This document shows positions 31,523 through 34,033 of a stretch of 34,033 nucleotides of DNA, one piece after another. A program made the position numbers and the translations under genes. The stretch's first letter is position 1. Each line of letters starts with the position of its first letter. Source of the DNA: Saprospiraceae bacterium (GTDB taxonomy: Bacteria > Bacteroidota > Bacteroidia > Chitinophagales > Saprospiraceae); contig JAHDCQ010000021.1 in assembly GCA_020629845.1 (NCBI GenBank), positions 1 to 34,033 of the forward strand, written 5' to 3'. The notes beneath the pieces were generated by a model. The model saw only the letters and a program-made list of their open reading frames with translations, ran no database searches and was not told the DNA's origin.

Positions 31523-31530
31523 CAAAAATA
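31523..31530 (-). promoter_or_regulatory. Putative -7 element for the Uma2 pair
   Basis: The minus strand reads TATTTTTG, matching TAnnTTTG, about 20 nt before ATG 31503. No -33 TTG is seen at the usual distance. Confidence 0.45.
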
Positions 31531-31582
31531 GGCTTTCTTAGAATAAGTTGCTTGAAATCGAACACAAATTTGATTTTGCCCG

Positions 31583-31590
31583 TACCTTTG
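31583..31590 (+). promoter_or_regulatory. Putative -7 element for recQ
   Basis: TACCTTTG matches TAnnTTTG, about 23 nt before ATG 31614. The TTTG at 31569-31572 is too close to be the -33 element and the next TTG is about 28 nt away. Confidence 0.5.
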
Positions 31591-31613
31591 CCCTATAAAA
31601 GTCAGCGAAAAAG

Positions 31614-33809
31614 ATGAACAACGAAAAAGCACTCCAAGCCCTCGAATTTTATTATGGTTACAAAAGTTTCCGTCCGATGCAGGCGGAAATTATTGAAAAA
31701 ATAACAAGCGGAAAAGATACCCTTATCCTAATGCCGACAGGTGGTGGAAAATCCATCTGTTACCAAATTCCTGCCATCATTATGGAAGGTACAGGAGTCA
31801 TCGTATCACCTCTGATTTCTTTGATGAAAGACCAAGTGGAAGCCCTAAAATCGAATGGTGTAGAAGCCGCCTACCTCAATAGTTCGCTTACGGCTGCCGA
31901 ACAACGCGATGTAGAAGAACGCCTTTATTCTGGCAAGTTGGACATGATTTATGTCTCTCCTGAAAAGCTAGTGACGAAGGAGTTTGTACTGTCTTTATCG
32001 CGCATAAAAATCAACTTATTTGCGATTGATGAAGCCCATTGCGTATCGGCTTGGGGGCATGATTTCCGTCCAGAATATACGCACTTGAAATTCCTAAAAC
32101 AGCAATATCCGAATACACCGGTGGTGGCGTGTACCGCTACCGCTGATAAAATCACCCGCCGCGATATTGTGAAGCAACTCCAAATGCAAGAGCCTGAAGT
32201 TTTCATTTCTTCCTTCGATCGTCCCAACCTCAGCCTTGATGTGCGCCCTGGGGTGAAACGCTTTGAGCAGATACTGAAATTCATCAAAGAACGCCCCAAT
32301 CAGTCGGGTATTGTCTATTGCTTGAGTAGAAAAAGCACAGAATCCGTAGCTGCCAAATTGCGAGCTAAAGATATTGATGCGGAACACTACCACGCAGGCA
32401 TGCCGCCGCAGAAACGCGCACAGGTACAAGAAGATTTTATCAATGATAAAACACCCATTGTCTGCGCTACTATTGCTTTCGGTATGGGTATTGATAAATC
32501 GAATGTACGTTGGGTAATTCATTACAATATGCCCCAAAACATTGAGGGTTTCTATCAAGAAATCGGACGGGCAGGACGCGACGGAGTAGCTTCGGACACC
32601 ATGCTATTTTATAGCTATGCTGACGTGCAGAATTGGAAGGATATTATTAGTAAAAATGAAAGTAGCCAAAATGAAATTAAGCTCAGTAAGCTGAATCGGA
32701 TGCAGCAATATGCGACTTCGCTTTTCTGTAGGCGAAAGGTATTGCTCAACTATTTTAGTGAAAACTGGAGAGACAATTGCGGCAATTGCGACATCTGTAA
32801 AAATCCGCCCGAATATTTCAATGGAACTGTCATTGCGCAAAAAGCCCTATCCGCTATTTATCGTTTGCGGCAAAATACAGGCTTGTTGTTGTTGATAGAC
32901 GTACTACGTGGTTCGCAACGCCGCGAAATTTTTGATAAAGGCTATAATAAAATAAAGACGTATGGCGCAGGGCGCGATTATTCCTTTCAGGAATGGCGAC
33001 ATTATTTAGAACAATTGCTCAATCAAGGCTACATCGAAATAGCGCATGATGATGGCAATAAAATTAAGCTAACAACAGCAAGTCAGGCGGTACTATTTGA
33101 AGGCGAAAAAGTACAACTCATCAAGCTAGTAACGGCACAACAACGTGCTGAAAAAGACCGTAAAAAAGCCAATGTAAAAGTCAAAATCGAGCGCAATCGC
33201 GTACGCGATGATGTCTTTGAACACTTGCGCCAATTGCGCGCTACGATGGCACGCGAAGAAGGCATTCCGCCCTACATCATTTTCAGCGATGCCACCCTAG
33301 AAGAAATGGCTGCTATGAAACCCACCACCGAAGCTGCTATGCAACAAATTTCGGGTGTAGGCGCGCAAAAATGGAAAAAATACGGACGCACCTTTATGCG
33401 CGCTATTGAAACCTATTGCAAAGAAAATAATATTGACCTCACCCCACCGCCCGTGAAGGAAGTGGTAGTAGCACCCAAGCCTAAAAAAGACCCCAAAGCT
33501 CCGAAAATACCGACGGCAGAGCAGACCTATCAACTCTACCAAAAAGGCTTAACCGTGGAGCAAATCGCGGAACAACGCGAATTGAAGGGCAGTACGATTG
33601 CAGGACATTTAGTGAAACTTTACGAAGCAGGGCGCAATATACCGATCCAGAAATTTGTATCAAAAACGGAAATTCAGCAAGTGGCGGAGGCGATACAAAG
33701 CATGGAAGAACCCTATCGCGCAGGTGAGATTTTTGTGGCTTTGCAGGAACAATTGACTTATCCTAAAATCTATTTTGCGCTGGCTTATATTCGGAAACAA
33801 AAGTCTTGA
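31614..33809 (+). CDS. recQ: ATP-dependent DNA helicase RecQ
   Basis: 731 aa. RecQ unwinds DNA 3' to 5' for recombination repair and restart of stalled forks. Order of parts: Q motif YGYKSFRPMQ (residues 14-23), Walker A MPTGGGKS (Lys46), DEAH box at 139-142, TATAD, motif VI EIGRAGRDG, then the RQC zinc site (CRRK ... CGNCDIC), a winged helix, an HRDC domain at about 530-605 (VFEHLRQLRATMAREEGIPPYIIFSDATLEEMA), a Lys/Pro-rich linker and a C-terminal helix-turn-helix (TYQLYQKGLTVEQIAEQRELKGSTIAGHLVKLYEAG). The last domain, common in Bacteroidota RecQ, makes it longer than the roughly 610-aa E. coli protein. It starts at ATG 31614, and a 23-bp perfect hairpin overlaps the stop codon. Confidence 0.97.
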   Translation: MNNEKALQALEFYYGYKSFRPMQAEIIEKITSGKDTLILMPTGGGKSICYQIPAIIMEGTGVIVSPLISLMKDQVEALKSNGVEAAYLNSSLTAAEQRDVEERLYSGKLDMIYVSPEKLVTKEFVLSLSRIKINLFAIDEAHCVSAWGHDFRPEYTHLKFLKQQYPNTPVVACTATADKITRRDIVKQLQMQEPEVFISSFDRPNLSLDVRPGVKRFEQILKFIKERPNQSGIVYCLSRKSTESVAAKLRAKDIDAEHYHAGMPPQKRAQVQEDFINDKTPIVCATIAFGMGIDKSNVRWVIHYNMPQNIEGFYQEIGRAGRDGVASDTMLFYSYADVQNWKDIISKNESSQNEIKLSKLNRMQQYATSLFCRRKVLLNYFSENWRDNCGNCDICKNPPEYFNGTVIAQKALSAIYRLRQNTGLLLLIDVLRGSQRREIFDKGYNKIKTYGAGRDYSFQEWRHYLEQLLNQGYIEIAHDDGNKIKLTTASQAVLFEGEKVQLIKLVTAQQRAEKDRKKANVKVKIERNRVRDDVFEHLRQLRATMAREEGIPPYIIFSDATLEEMAAMKPTTEAAMQQISGVGAQKWKKYGRTFMRAIETYCKENNIDLTPPPVKEVVVAPKPKKDPKAPKIPTAEQTYQLYQKGLTVEQIAEQRELKGSTIAGHLVKLYEAGRNIPIQKFVSKTEIQQVAEAIQSMEEPYRAGEIFVALQEQLTYPKIYFALAYIRKQKS

Positions 33810-33877
33810 ACCATATAAGGCATTTAAGGCCATATAAGTTGCTGCTTATGTATACTTAAATGCCTTATATGGTTCAA
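33806..33877. terminator. 72-nt hairpin overlapping the recQ stop codon
   Basis: A 23-bp perfect inverted repeat joins 33806-33828 and 33855-33877, and an inner ATAAG/CTTAT pair continues it. The stop TGA (33807-33809) is inside the left arm. The arm repeats the words CATATAAGG, CATTTAAGG, CATATAAG. It is followed by AAAAATATGG, not a T-tract. Confidence 0.7.
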
Positions 33878-33918
33878 AAATATGGCTCTTTGACAATTTT
33901 TACCAAAAACGCACAGGT

Positions 33919-33990
33919 GGACGGTCGACTCCAGTTCGACTGTCCACTATGTACTGGTCGAATGGACAGGCGAACTTGGAGTCGAATGTC
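33919..33990. repeat. Imperfect palindrome near the window end
   Basis: The 27-nt arms 33919-33945 and 33964-33990 are inverted copies with a few mismatches and one single-base gap. The left arm also folds alone (TGGACGGTCGA with TCGACTGTCCA, one wobble). It is GC-richer than the rest of the window. No gene is visible from 33878 to 34033. Confidence 0.55.
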
Positions 33991-34033
33991 ATCAACTTAA
34001 GCAAAAGTTCATTGAAAGATTGAGTTTATGAGA

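Noticed and set aside
33878-34033. tRNA or partial gene at the window end
   Set aside because: The hairpin-rich segment does not form a cloverleaf and no frame shows a plausible coding start before the edge.

Overview
The window looks like a chromosomal segment of a Bacteroidota bacterium, probably from the Saprospiria/Chitinophagia side. The evidence is two extracellular proteins ending in type IX secretion (T9SS) C-terminal signals, DUF4270 and DUF4271 family proteins, repeated matches to the Bacteroidota -7 promoter consensus TAnnTTTG, moderately AT-rich DNA and weak Shine-Dalgarno sites. No rRNA, tRNA, CRISPR array, phage or complete insertion sequence was found.

Layout. 154-1521: a seven-repeat VCBS/FG-GAP surface protein broken by one in-frame TAG. 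1591-11719, all minus strand: an S9 peptidase fused to a SUMF1-like domain, a ROK sugar kinase, an acyl-CoA dehydrogenase, an alkaline phosphatase, and a probable two-gene amino-sugar operon (ROK kinase, then a NagB-PIG-L fusion). 11720-12117: a regulatory region with a 163-bp palindrome and a paired operator-like site. 12118-15484: a Uma2 protein, a glycerol facilitator, and a rhodanese translationally coupled to a helical-repeat protein. 15733-19636: a cohesin/dockerin-like T9SS protein convergent with peptidase T. 19986-23116: a glycogen-synthase-like half protein, a DUF4270 lipoprotein and a small membrane protein. 23145-23472: two palindromic mobile-looking elements back to back. 23736-28593: a serine protease with a zinc ribbon, a secreted protein, a YdeI-like protein, a PD-(D/E)XK nuclease-like protein and a DUF4271 protein. 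28603-33809: HemD, a Nudix hydrolase, a tandem Uma2 pair and RecQ.

What works together. The second ROK kinase and NagB-PIG-L fit phosphorylation, deacetylation and deamination of an amino sugar, although the NagB site lacks one relay residue. DUF4271-hemD and DUF4270 with the half glycogen synthase are neighbourhoods seen in other Bacteroidota. The remaining genes are mostly single units separated by hairpins.

The most unusual content is intergenic. Four imperfect palindromes of about 160 bp (5751-5910, 11736-11898, 23145-23303, 23313-23472) and one of about 100 bp (20982-21082) lie between genes, several with direct repeats that look like target duplications. Another set of long hairpins is built from iterated 7-9-nt words that differ at each site. 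The tandem Uma2 genes share a 458-bp identical tract with diverged flanks, which points to gene conversion or a very recent mosaic duplication. I saw no complete new defence or metabolic system.
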